A stretch of 33,649 nt of DNA from contig JACCZV010000336.1 in the NCBI GenBank assembly GCA_013695775.1, forward strand, positions 1-33,649, given 5' to 3'. This document shows positions 16,550-25,360 of this stretch, one piece after another. How positions within the stretch are numbered: position 1 is the first letter of the stretch; each line of letters opens with the position of its first letter. The notes below the pieces were generated by a model, which had not been told where the DNA came from, searched no databases, and saw only the letters and a list, made by a program, of their open reading frames with translations. Source of the DNA: Chitinophagales bacterium. GTDB taxonomy: Bacteria; Bacteroidota; Bacteroidia; Chitinophagales; UBA10324. A program made the position numbers and the translations under genes.

Positions 16550-18328
16550 ATGCGTTATCTGATAATTTTTTTCCTGCTTTTTTATTGTGTATCCACTGCT
16601 GCGCAGGAAAAATACTATCTGAATATTAACGCTGCTGATAAAGATAGCGGTTTTTTAACTAAGGGCTTTTCATATGAGAAAGAATTCGCCGACACAACAA
16701 CTAGAACTGCAGAGCTCAAAAAATTATTAACTAAGCTATATGAAAAGGGATATCTCGAAACAGCATATTATTTCGCTGGTGGAGATAGTTCAACAGTGAG
16801 CTACAGTCTTTTCACAGGTATACAATGGCAGTGGGCAAAACTCTATAATGGAAATATCGATGCAGTCATTCTTGATCGTATTGGTTTTCGGGAGAAATTA
16901 TATAGTGGAAAGCCATTTAGTATATCACAGGTAATTGCACTGCTTAATGAAATTTTGGGTTACTGCGAAAACAATGGTTATCCGTTTGCATCGGTCTATC
17001 TCGACAGTTTTAAAATTGATCATAATAATTTAAGCGCACGTATATTTCTTTTAAAAAATAAGCTAATAACCATTGACAGTATAAAAGTACAGGGTAATGT
17101 AAATATTTCTTACAGATATTTAGCCAACTATCTTGGTTTTCGCCTACCATCTGTTTATCAGGAGGATCTGGTGAAAAAGATTGCGGTAAGACTTAAAGAG
17201 CTTCCTTTCTTGACAGAAGAAAAACCCGCTCAGATTCTTTTTCAGGACCGCTACGCTTATCTTCTTTTATACTTAAAGAAAAAGAACGCAAGTAATTTTG
17301 ACTTCGTATTGGGAGTATTACCTAACAGCAACACTACAGGCAAGCTTCTTATTACCGGGGACGGCCGAATGAATCTCATCAATCCTTTTGGTAAAGGCGA
17401 ATCCCTTGGTTTAAGATTCAATCAGTTACAAAGCCGCACCACTGAAATGCGGTTGCAGGCGAGCTATCCCTACATTTTTAACCTGCCATTTGGTATCGAT
17501 GCCTCATTTGATTTATATAAAAATGACACTCTTTATCTTGAAGTGAAGGAGCAGGTGGGTATTCAATATCTTTTTACAGGTGTCAATTATCTTAAAATAT
17601 ATTTCAGGAATACTGGTAATTCGATCTTGTCGGTTGATACATTGTCAATCCTTCAGACCAAACAATTACCCTCTTACCTTGCCTTCAACACAAATTTTTA
17701 TGGCGTGGAATATCAATTTGAGCGGCTCGATTACCGCATCAACCCACAACGTGGCGTGGCAATGATATTCAGTGGTGAAGCAGGGAATCGAAAAATAAAG
17801 AAAGATAATCGGATACTTCAATTAACAGATCCGTTTCAGCCTGAATTTAATTTCAGTTCATTATACGATTCTGTTGATCTTAAAGAAACACAATTCCGCT
17901 TAACAGGAAACATTGACAAATTCTGGCTCTTATCAGGCAGAAGCTCATTTAAAAGCTCATATCATGGCGGAGCAATCCTCAGTAATAACATCTTTGAAAA
18001 TGAATTGTATCATATTGGCGGATTCCGCTTTTTAAGGGGCTTCGATGAGCAATCTATATTTGCATCGCAATATCATGTAGCAACTCTGGAATATCATTAT
18101 CTGCTTAGTCTTAATTCCTTTGCTTATCTTTTTTTTGATGCCGGATATATTGAAAATTCTGCCTTGATATCCTACACCTCTGATACTCCTGTAGGTTTCG
18201 GCGCAGGACTCAATTTTGAAACCAAGGCAGGTGTCTTTGGCATAAGCTATGCGCTGGGCAGGCAAAAGGATAACCCCATTGAATTTCGTTCTGCAAAAAT
18301 TCACTTTGGCTATGTCAATCATTTTTAA
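16550..18328 (+). CDS. Omp85-family outer-membrane protein (POTRA plus barrel, TamA/BamA-like)
   Basis: A 592-residue exported protein with a signal peptide (about 1-19, ending STAAQ). Residues ~20-240 look like POTRA repeats (TAELKKLLTKLYEKGYLETA; ITIDSIKVQGNVNISYRYL), followed by a ~350-residue membrane beta-barrel. The barrel carries the Omp85 loop-6 signature as GGFRFLRGFDEQSIF (LRGF at 495-498) and ends in Phe, as the BAM machinery requires. With about two POTRA units and no TamB neighbour, it is a shorter paralogue rather than BamA itself (usually ~750-900 residues in this phylum). Its cargo is unknown. It heads a tight run with the DUF4271 gene (12 bp) and the HemD-like gene (15 bp), which points to one transcript. 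Confidence 0.85.
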   Translation: MRYLIIFFLLFYCVSTAAQEKYYLNINAADKDSGFLTKGFSYEKEFADTTTRTAELKKLLTKLYEKGYLETAYYFAGGDSSTVSYSLFTGIQWQWAKLYNGNIDAVILDRIGFREKLYSGKPFSISQVIALLNEILGYCENNGYPFASVYLDSFKIDHNNLSARIFLLKNKLITIDSIKVQGNVNISYRYLANYLGFRLPSVYQEDLVKKIAVRLKELPFLTEEKPAQILFQDRYAYLLLYLKKKNASNFDFVLGVLPNSNTTGKLLITGDGRMNLINPFGKGESLGLRFNQLQSRTTEMRLQASYPYIFNLPFGIDASFDLYKNDTLYLEVKEQVGIQYLFTGVNYLKIYFRNTGNSILSVDTLSILQTKQLPSYLAFNTNFYGVEYQFERLDYRINPQRGVAMIFSGEAGNRKIKKDNRILQLTDPFQPEFNFSSLYDSVDLKETQFRLTGNIDKFWLLSGRSSFKSSYHGGAILSNNIFENELYHIGGFRFLRGFDEQSIFASQYHVATLEYHYLLSLNSFAYLFFDAGYIENSALISYTSDTPVGFGAGLNFETKAGVFGISYALGRQKDNPIEFRSAKIHFGYVNHF

Positions 18329-18340
18329 TAATATGATTTC

Positions 18341-19324
18341 ATGCCTCTGAAATTATTGTTAGCTGTTCTCTGTGTTATAGTTCCTCTACTATTCTGCCAG
18401 TTTTCCGCAGCTCAGAATTTAACGGCGGATTCTATAATAGTAAAGCAACCCTATGATTCAGAAATATTCACCCAAGGGTCTATCTTAAAACTTTCTCAAC
18501 AAGATTCCTATACAGACACTATCCAGTATCTCGCCGCACGAAGCCAGATAGCAGAGAGAGAAGCTATATATAAACACTGGAAAAAGAACTTTCCTGCTCC
18601 CATGGTGCATTCCAGAGTTAATTTAGAAAGTGTACGAAACGATCAATTGCTCCGGCTTCATAAGCAGAACGACTGGAAATTCTATTTATCATTTTTTCTG
18701 CTCGCTGTGCTTGCTTTAATCCGATACAGCTATTCCAGGGAGTTTGATGAACTATCTTCCGTTTTTAAAAATTGGGGGCCTAGTCAGCAGATGTACCGAG
18801 AGTTGGGTACCGGGGCCTCATTCGGCACCGTACTTCTCAATCTTTTCTCAGCAGGTGTACTGTCGTTTTACGTATTTCTGTTGTTATACCGATACGATGC
18901 TATAGAGGTAACCCCAGCCTGGATTTTAATGCTGCTATCTGTTGCCGCAGTATCTGCATTTTTGCTGGCCCGATATGCCTCATTGAAGGTGACATCTTTA
19001 CTATTACCATTTAAAAAAGAGATTGCTCTTTATAACTATTATGAGATTCAGATCAATCAAACGATGAGTGTCTGGTTGTTTCCTTTAACGTTGTTGATTG
19101 CGTTTGCTAAATCGCCTTTAGATGAATATGCACTTTATGCATCTTTCCTCGTGCTCCTGTGGTTCATACTTTGTCGGTATATAAAAGGGTTCAATATAGG
19201 CCTCAATTACTTTGGAAGGCACCTGTTCCACTTTTTATTGTATATTTGCGCCCTGGAAATTGCACCTGTAGTAATTATAATCCGGTTAATATTAAATCTG
19301 GCGCCGCTCAGTTTTTCTTATTAA
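18341..19324 (+). CDS. DUF4271 integral membrane protein
   Basis: A 327-residue protein with an N-terminal signal or first helix (1-24), a polar periplasmic stretch (25-110), and six hydrophobic segments at about 112-129, 161-182, 192-213, 241-256, 262-280 and 294-318. The last, FHFLLYICALEIAPVVIIIR, is the most conserved part of the DUF4271 family, which is confined largely to Bacteroidota. The biochemical role is unknown. In many Bacteroidota the gene is immediately followed by a HemD-like gene, as here with 15 bp between, so the two are likely functionally linked. The nearby T9SS genes make a link to envelope export plausible but unproven. Confidence 0.88.
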   Translation: MPLKLLLAVLCVIVPLLFCQFSAAQNLTADSIIVKQPYDSEIFTQGSILKLSQQDSYTDTIQYLAARSQIAEREAIYKHWKKNFPAPMVHSRVNLESVRNDQLLRLHKQNDWKFYLSFFLLAVLALIRYSYSREFDELSSVFKNWGPSQQMYRELGTGASFGTVLLNLFSAGVLSFYVFLLLYRYDAIEVTPAWILMLLSVAAVSAFLLARYASLKVTSLLLPFKKEIALYNYYEIQINQTMSVWLFPLTLLIAFAKSPLDEYALYASFLVLLWFILCRYIKGFNIGLNYFGRHLFHFLLYICALEIAPVVIIIRLILNLAPLSFSY

Positions 19325-19339
19325 AAAATCAGGAGACAA

Positions 19340-20182
19340 ATGAAATTGATGGTTGAAAAAAATACCCGTGGGATAAATTTATCTCCAAATTCACCGCAAT
19401 CACAATCCAAAACCTTCAACAGCAATTCGCACAAGATTAAAATAAAGGCGATTCTTATCACCCAACCCAAGCCTGAGACTGATAAAAACCCTTATTTCGA
19501 TCTGGCTAGGAAACATAATGTGGTTGTAGAATTTAAGCCCTTTATTCATTTAGAGGGAATCACTGCAAAGGAATTTCGAAAGCAAAAAATTAATCCTATA
19601 GATTACAATGCTCTTATTTTTACGAGTCGAAGTGCGGTAGATCAGTATTTCAAGCTGTGTGATGAACTTAGGGTTAAGATGTCGCCCGATGCAAAATATT
19701 ATTGCATGACGGAATCTATAGCTCTTTACCTTCAGAAGTACATTTTATTCAGAAAACGTAAAGTTTTTTTTGGTGATGGCACTTTTCAGGGGCTAACGGA
19801 AATAATAGAGAAGCATCGCGATGGTGAAAAATTTCTGATCCCTTGCTCAGATATTCATAAAGCCGACATTTCAGATTTTCTCCGAAAGAAAAAATATGAG
19901 TTTGCTGAAGGAATAATTTTTAAAACAGTTCCTGTAGAGCTTATCGAACAGGAGATACGAAAATATGATCTCATTGTATTTTTTACTCCATCGGGAGTAA
20001 CCGCATTGAAGCAAAACTTCCCGGATTTCCAGCAAAAGGCCCTTAGGCTTGGTGCTTTCGGACCCCTCACCACACAAGCAGTTTTAAATGCAGGATTACA
20101 ATTAAATATTCAGGCCCCTGCCCCGGCAGCGCCATCTATGACGATGGCGCTTGATAATTATCTGAGCGGGAATATCCATTAA
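19340..20182 (+). CDS. hemD: Uroporphyrinogen-III synthase-like protein (HemD family)
   Basis: A 280-residue soluble protein. After ~33 low-complexity, serine/asparagine-rich residues comes the HemD domain: ILITQPKPETDKNPYFDLA, then FTSRSAVDQYF (domain 1), a hinge, then DLIVFFTPSGVTALKQNF and a final AFGPLTTQAVLNAGL (domain 2). These match the weakly conserved landmarks of uroporphyrinogen-III synthase, which closes hydroxymethylbilane to make uroporphyrinogen III for heme. The family has few invariant residues, so enzymatic activity is likely but not certain. The genes hemA, hemB, hemC and hemL are not adjacent, and the partner is instead DUF4271. AGGAG lies 4 bp before the ATG, an unusually strong Shine-Dalgarno sequence for this phylum. 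A disordered N-terminal extension of this sort is found in other Bacteroidota members, as I recall them. Confidence 0.8.
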   Translation: MKLMVEKNTRGINLSPNSPQSQSKTFNSNSHKIKIKAILITQPKPETDKNPYFDLARKHNVVVEFKPFIHLEGITAKEFRKQKINPIDYNALIFTSRSAVDQYFKLCDELRVKMSPDAKYYCMTESIALYLQKYILFRKRKVFFGDGTFQGLTEIIEKHRDGEKFLIPCSDIHKADISDFLRKKKYEFAEGIIFKTVPVELIEQEIRKYDLIVFFTPSGVTALKQNFPDFQQKALRLGAFGPLTTQAVLNAGLQLNIQAPAPAAPSMTMALDNYLSGNIH

Positions 20183-20329
20183 AACCTGTAGATATTGTTT
20201 TCTTCTTAGTACAAGCCAATTTCGTTTCAGGTGAACTAATGCGATAATTTGGGTGTAGAAAGCCAGTCAACAAATTTATCTCTTTTGATCATTCGATTAA
20301 AATGTGGTTAATTTACAGGAGTTGAATCT

Positions 20330-21307
20330 ATGAAAGCAGTTAAGGGCAGTCTTATAATTATTTCAATTTTTTTACTAGGGTCATCTTATACATCTGCTCA
20401 GCAAGATCCTCAGTTTAGTCAGCATTTCCTCAATCCGGTTGCATTCAATCCTTCCTATGCAGGAATGGACAATGCCTTAAGTGCCACAACTCAGTTCCGA
20501 AGTCAATATGTGGGCATAGAAGGCCACCCTGTTATACAAAATCTTACCGTTCATTCCCCCGTTCCACTTCTTCACGGGGGCCTCGGCATCAATCTGCTTA
20601 ATGAACAAACGGGAGCACTGCGAAGTACTTTTTTAGCAATAGATTATTCTTATATTATTAAAACTAAACCTGGAAATTTTTCTATAGGCTTTGCTGGAGG
20701 ACTTGCCCAGATTAATGTTGATGGATCCAAATTGCGTTCTCCCGATGGCAGTTATCAAAACGGCATCAATCACAATGACAATATTCTACCTATTATTCCT
20801 GTGAGCGGATTTGCCGCTGATTTCTCTGTGGGAACTTTTTTTACCGGCCGTAACTTAAGTGTGGGAATAGCAGCCAATCATGTGATTCCTCAGACTATCA
20901 AGCTAAGCAGTGAAGGAAGCAATCTTGAATTTAGTTTAGAACGACAATATTATCTACAGGCTGGTTACCTCGCTAGATTGACAAAAACTTTTAACCTTAG
21001 GCCATCAATAATGATGAAATCTAATGGTAGTGCGTTGCAGGCGGAGGGAGACTTGATCGTTATTTATAACGATATCATCTGGGCTGGTGCAGGTTACCGC
21101 GGGTATAATGATCAAACCATGGATGCAATTGTAGGGTTGGTGGGAGTAACAATCAGTGAAAATTTCAGACTTGGCTATTCGTATGATTATACTACCTCGG
21201 CCCTGAAAGGTGCAAGTAATGGCTCACATGAACTAGTATTAAATTACATAGTCAATCTGATGAAACCTGTTAGACCAGGAAAAGTAATTTATACTCCAAG
21301 ATTCTAA
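20330..21307 (+). CDS. porP: PorP/SprF-family T9SS outer-membrane protein
   Basis: A 325-residue protein with a signal peptide (about 1-24, ending YTSAQ) and the family opening QDPQFSQHFLNPVAFNPSYA, followed by SATTQFRSQYVG and a series of amphipathic strands consistent with a ~14-strand outer-membrane barrel (HGGLGINLLNEQTG; YSYIIKTKPGNFSIGFAGG). P. gingivalis PorP and F. johnsoniae SprF are of this family; they work with the PorK/PorN ring or anchor SprB-type adhesins to the T9SS. Here the gene stands directly before gldK, the order of the P. gingivalis porPKLMN operon, so I use porP rather than sprF. AGGAG at 20317-20321, 8 bp before the ATG, would serve as a Shine-Dalgarno site. There is a 147-bp gap after hemD and 156 bp before gldK. 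Confidence 0.93.
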   Translation: MKAVKGSLIIISIFLLGSSYTSAQQDPQFSQHFLNPVAFNPSYAGMDNALSATTQFRSQYVGIEGHPVIQNLTVHSPVPLLHGGLGINLLNEQTGALRSTFLAIDYSYIIKTKPGNFSIGFAGGLAQINVDGSKLRSPDGSYQNGINHNDNILPIIPVSGFAADFSVGTFFTGRNLSVGIAANHVIPQTIKLSSEGSNLEFSLERQYYLQAGYLARLTKTFNLRPSIMMKSNGSALQAEGDLIVIYNDIIWAGAGYRGYNDQTMDAIVGLVGVTISENFRLGYSYDYTTSALKGASNGSHELVLNYIVNLMKPVRPGKVIYTPRF

Positions 21308-21463
21308 CAGAGTAAAGTTGGTTCAGAACTTGAAAGCTATAGGTAAAAACATTTTTATCCCCCTTCAAACAAGAAAAAATACCATTGACCGTTTAATGTT
21401 TATTTTATAATCTAATTTTACTACTTTTACCACTCTCAAAGATCTAAACCTAAATGTTCGGGT

Positions 21464-22738
21464 ATGTTTAAAAACCATAGTTACCTGTTGCTGGGCTTTG
21501 TGGCTTTCTTGGCTAGTTGCAAGGGAGGTTATAACGGACAGTTGCTAGGTTCTCTTGATCGTCCAGGATGGAATGTCACAGTTCCGTATGGAATGGTTTA
21601 TATAAAATCAGGCTATTTGCACATTGGCCAGAGTGATCAGGATATCAATAATGCCCTGACACAGCGGTCTAAAGCCATTTCTGTGCAAGGATTTTTTATG
21701 GATGAAACCGAGATCACAAACAATGAATACCGCCAGTTTGTAGAATGGGTGAGAGACTCTATCGCACATACGCTTATTGGTGAAGATTACATGGTGGAAA
21801 ATGAAGAAACAGGCGAGGAAAAGGTAAACTGGGATGTGGACATTGATTGGGAAGACCCTGAGTTACAGGATGCTTTAAGTGAATTATACTTTCCCGAAGA
21901 TCAACGCATACTTGGCAAAAAAGAAATTGACCCAAGGAAATTAAATTATGTATACTATTGGGTTGATTTCAAAGAAGCAGCGCGTGATGTTAACCGGCAC
22001 AATCCTGATTTCGATCGTACCTCTGTTATAAAAGAGGAACTTGTAAATATTTATCCCGATACCTTGTCATGGGTCCACGATTTTGCTTATTCATACAATG
22101 AGCCAATGACGAGAAACTATTTCTGGCATCCCTCCTTCGACAATTATCCGGTAATCGGTGTTTCCTGGTCACAGGCGATGGCATTTAGCAAATGGAGGAC
22201 TCGTTTATGGGATGATTACCTTTCTGTGCGTGGAGATGCTACCAATGATGAATTCCGCTTACCTACGGAAGCAGAGTGGGAATATGCCGCTCGAGGCGGT
22301 CGCCAGCTGGCTCCATATCCCTGGGGAGGCCCATACATGAGAAATAAGAAGGGATGTCTTCTTGCCAATTTTAAACCAGGACGTGGAAACTACCCCGATG
22401 ATGGAGGTATGTATACCGTCAAGGCCGATGCATACTTTCCAAATGACTATGGATTGTATAATATGGCCGGCAACGTTTCTGAATGGACCTCAAGCGCTTT
22501 TTACGAGAATGGATACCAATTCGAACACGATATGAATCCTGACATACGTTATGACGTGGATGCGGGCGACCCTATAACGATGAAGAGAAAAGTAACACGT
22601 GGCGGATCCTGGAAAGACATTGCCTACATGTGTCAGGTAGGGACCCGTAACTACGAATATCAGGATACTGCTAAATGTTATATTGGTTTTCGCGATGTAA
22701 TAACATTTCTGGGCAGATCTATTGACGATAGACCATAA
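21464..22738 (+). CDS. gldK: T9SS/gliding-motility lipoprotein GldK (PorK)
   Basis: A 424-residue lipoprotein with signal peptide and lipobox FLASC (Cys19). The body is a formylglycine-generating-enzyme (SUMF1) fold: DETEITNNEYRQFVEWV (~75-91), VIGVSWSQAMAFSKWRTRLW, FRLPTEAEWEYAARGG, NMAGNVSEWTSSAFY, RGGSWKD and YIGFRDV. A long acidic insert (~105-200) marks GldK. In GldK/PorK the fold is structural; GFRD replaces the cysteine-bearing end of the active enzyme. With GldN it forms the large periplasmic ring under the outer membrane that surrounds the T9SS translocon. It is followed by gldL after 45 bp. A Bacteroidota-type promoter is not obvious in the 156 bp upstream. Confidence 0.96.
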   Translation: MFKNHSYLLLGFVAFLASCKGGYNGQLLGSLDRPGWNVTVPYGMVYIKSGYLHIGQSDQDINNALTQRSKAISVQGFFMDETEITNNEYRQFVEWVRDSIAHTLIGEDYMVENEETGEEKVNWDVDIDWEDPELQDALSELYFPEDQRILGKKEIDPRKLNYVYYWVDFKEAARDVNRHNPDFDRTSVIKEELVNIYPDTLSWVHDFAYSYNEPMTRNYFWHPSFDNYPVIGVSWSQAMAFSKWRTRLWDDYLSVRGDATNDEFRLPTEAEWEYAARGGRQLAPYPWGGPYMRNKKGCLLANFKPGRGNYPDDGGMYTVKADAYFPNDYGLYNMAGNVSEWTSSAFYENGYQFEHDMNPDIRYDVDAGDPITMKRKVTRGGSWKDIAYMCQVGTRNYEYQDTAKCYIGFRDVITFLGRSIDDRP

Positions 22739-22783
22739 CGATCAACATCTTATTTTAATCAATAATTAAAACTCATTTCACAC

Positions 22784-23602
22784 ATGAATAGAATTGTTGC
22801 ATTTTTTGAAACCGAAAGAGGAAAAAGATTGAAGAACCTGATTATTGGATTGGGTGCATCTGTAGTATTGCTCGGAGCATTATTCAAATTGCAGCATTGG
22901 GAATTTGCAAGTGAACTGCTTATTATTGGCATGTGCACCGAAGCGTTCATCTTCGCCCTACTTGGAATACTTCCTCCGCATAGAGATTATTACTGGGAAA
23001 AAATATATCCTGAATTAAACATGGCACCGGATGATGAGGAATTGAAAATGATAAAAGAAACATCTTCCCACGGATCTATTACAAATCAACTCGACCAGAT
23101 GATGGCCGAAGCTAATATGGAACCTGAACTGATCAGACGTTTAGGAGATAACCTCAGGCGTTTGGGTGATAACATTTCTCATCTCCACGATCTAACTGAT
23201 GCATCATTGGCTACCAATGAATATTCTAATCGCGCAAAGCAAGCTGCCGGGGCTCTGGCTGAAATGAAGGTTGCTTACACGAATGCTACTGAGGCAGCCA
23301 ACTTGCTTGCGAATGCAGCAGGTGAAACTAAAAATTACCATGAACAGGTGCAGCTTGTATCTAAAAATCTTGCGCAGCTTAATGTGATTTACGAATTAGA
23401 GCTTCAGGATAGCAACAGCCACCTGAAAACCATGAATAAGTTTTATGGCTCTCTCACTCAGGCGATGGATAATCTTTCTGAATCAGTAGAGGATACCAAG
23501 CGATACCGCTCTGAAATGGCGGGGCTGGCAAAGAATCTGACGCAGCTTAACAATGTTTATGGCAACATGCTCTCTGCAATGACAATTGGAAGAACAAGCT
23601 AA
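22784..23602 (+). CDS. gldL: T9SS/gliding motor protein GldL (PorL)
   Basis: A 272-residue inner-membrane protein with two N-terminal helices (about 18-36 and 44-64) and a long helical cytoplasmic tail with heptad-like stretches (LAEMKVAYTNATEAANLLAN; AGLAKNLTQLNNVYG). GldL forms a pentamer around a GldM dimer and turns proton flow into rotation. Lys35 in GALFKLQHW and Glu53 in CTEAFIF match the functionally important Lys27 and Glu49 of F. johnsoniae GldL. By my alignment the position of F. johnsoniae Tyr13 is Ile21 here, and the inter-helix loop is four residues shorter. It lies between gldK (45 bp) and gldM (58 bp), in one transcription unit. Confidence 0.96.
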   Translation: MNRIVAFFETERGKRLKNLIIGLGASVVLLGALFKLQHWEFASELLIIGMCTEAFIFALLGILPPHRDYYWEKIYPELNMAPDDEELKMIKETSSHGSITNQLDQMMAEANMEPELIRRLGDNLRRLGDNISHLHDLTDASLATNEYSNRAKQAAGALAEMKVAYTNATEAANLLANAAGETKNYHEQVQLVSKNLAQLNVIYELELQDSNSHLKTMNKFYGSLTQAMDNLSESVEDTKRYRSEMAGLAKNLTQLNNVYGNMLSAMTIGRTS

Positions 23603-23660
23603 AAGGTTGTAAAAGATAGAAACAAAATTTTTTTCGAAATAAATTAAAATCATTTAAAGA

Positions 23661-25337
23661 ATGTCTATCCCAAAGGAACCGCGACAGATCATGATTAACC
23701 TCATGTATTTGGTTTTAACGGCTCTGCTTGCATTGAATGTATCTGCTGAAATATTGCATGCGTTTCATGTTGTAAATGCTGGCCTTACAGTTTCATCAGA
23801 GGCCATTAGCAGTAAAAACACTGAAACATTTGGTGCGTTTGATGAGCAATTTAAGAATGACCCAAAGCGTACCGGGCCGTTTCTGGAGAAAGCAAAGAGA
23901 GCAAAACAGCTTTCTGATGAAATGTATGCGTCGATAGAAGATTTGCAACGGGAGATGATTTCTCTATCGGGCGGTATTATTGATAATGAGACAGGAGAGA
24001 AAATTGATGTAAAGTCTATGGCGGTTTCTGATCTGATGAAGAAAGGAGAGCTGTTCGATGATAGAAACCTTGAGATATCTACTAACCTGATGATTAATAA
24101 AGGCAAAGGAGACGAGCTAAAGGCAAAGATCAACAAACTTCGCTCAGATTTGCTTGGTCTTGTTGATAATGCCCAGGATAAGAAAAATCTGGAATCGCAG
24201 CTTCCAATCATAGCTGAAGATCCAACGGAAAAAACTGATGGGGTGGTAAAAGGTTGGACAGTCACAAACTTTGAAATGGTGCCTACGATTGCGGCGCTTA
24301 CTTTATTAAATAAATATCAGAATGATGTCCGTAATTCAGAAGACCGGATCGTACAGTATCTCTTTAAGCAGGTGAATGCAAAATCTGTTGTAGTTGATCG
24401 GATTCAGGCAAAAGTGATTGCACCAACAAGCTATGTTATGGCTGGTCAGGAATATAAAGCTGACATTTTTGTTGCTGCATACAGCTCTACCGTTGACCCT
24501 GAAGTTTACCTGGGGTCATTAAACCCGAACATTGCTAAAAAAGATGCTGATGGTAATTTTATTGAACTGACAGAAAATCCCGTTTCGGGTGGAAGAGTTA
24601 TTCCCGTTGCTGGTGGCATGGGCCGTTATTCTACAGTAGCTGGGGGCGAAGGCATTCAAAAATATTCCGGTGCAGTAATGGTAAAAGGCCCGGATGGCAA
24701 ACCCCGTTATTATCCATTCGAATCAGAATATCAGACAGCAAAAGGTTCGGCCGTGGTGTCATCAGATAATCTAAATATTATCTATGCCGGTATCCCTAAT
24801 CCTTTCTCTGTATCTGTTCCTGGTTTTCCCGGAGATAGAGTGAGTGCTTCAGCAACTCAGGGGTCCTTTACTAAATCTGGAGCGGGAAAATTTTCTGCGG
24901 TTATGCCGGGTTCACTTGTAAATCAAAAGGTAAGTATTAATGTTTCCGTTCAATTGGAGGGAGGCAGCCGTCAGATTGGCTCTCAGGAATTTATAGTTAA
25001 ACGTATCCCCGATCCCGTAGCTGCTATCAATGGAACAATAACTGAAGGTGACATACCCACCAGCACGTTACGGGCCGTTCCCGGCATTGGAGCTATTTTA
25101 AAAGATTTCTATTTCCAGGGCGTCCGTTTTGATGTAACTTCATATGAATGTGTCTACATTCCTAAGAGGCAGGATCCAAGGATTGAGCAAAATTCCGGGG
25201 CAAAATTCAACTCGAGGATAGCACAGTTTATCCAAGGATGTAAGCCTGGCGATCAGATCATTTTTAGAAAAATAAGGGCAATGGGTCCTGATAAGACCGC
25301 ACGAAACTTAAATAGCATTCCACTCCAAATAAAATAA
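23661..25337 (+). CDS. gldM: T9SS/gliding motor protein GldM (PorM)
   Basis: A 558-residue protein with a single N-terminal membrane helix, preceded by the conserved PRQIMINLMYLVLTALLALN and SAEILHAF. Arg8 corresponds to the conserved arginine of F. johnsoniae GldM that faces the GldL glutamate. The remaining ~520 residues are periplasmic: a helical D1 domain rich in Lys/Glu/Asp (35-220), then beta-rich D2-D4 domains (VDRIQAKVIAPTSYVMAGQE; NIIYAGIPNPFSVSVPGFP). The dimeric rod crosses the periplasm to the GldK/GldN ring and transmits torque. The length is close to F. johnsoniae GldM (~513) and PorM (~516), slightly longer. It is 58 bp after gldL and 23 bp before gldN. Confidence 0.96.
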   Translation: MSIPKEPRQIMINLMYLVLTALLALNVSAEILHAFHVVNAGLTVSSEAISSKNTETFGAFDEQFKNDPKRTGPFLEKAKRAKQLSDEMYASIEDLQREMISLSGGIIDNETGEKIDVKSMAVSDLMKKGELFDDRNLEISTNLMINKGKGDELKAKINKLRSDLLGLVDNAQDKKNLESQLPIIAEDPTEKTDGVVKGWTVTNFEMVPTIAALTLLNKYQNDVRNSEDRIVQYLFKQVNAKSVVVDRIQAKVIAPTSYVMAGQEYKADIFVAAYSSTVDPEVYLGSLNPNIAKKDADGNFIELTENPVSGGRVIPVAGGMGRYSTVAGGEGIQKYSGAVMVKGPDGKPRYYPFESEYQTAKGSAVVSSDNLNIIYAGIPNPFSVSVPGFPGDRVSASATQGSFTKSGAGKFSAVMPGSLVNQKVSINVSVQLEGGSRQIGSQEFIVKRIPDPVAAINGTITEGDIPTSTLRAVPGIGAILKDFYFQGVRFDVTSYECVYIPKRQDPRIEQNSGAKFNSRIAQFIQGCKPGDQIIFRKIRAMGPDKTARNLNSIPLQIK

Positions 25338-25360
25338 TTTCATCAGAAAAAAACGATCCA

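Noticed and set aside
21385..21411. TTGACC and TATAAT upstream of gldK as a promoter.
   Set aside because: The spacer is only 15 bp and this is the E. coli consensus; Bacteroidota use TAnnTTTG-type -7 boxes, so chance in A/T-rich DNA is likely.
21464..22738. GldK as an active formylglycine-generating enzyme.
   Set aside because: The motif after GFR carries Asp-Val in place of the cysteine-bearing segment, and the gene order with gldLMN shows the structural T9SS role.
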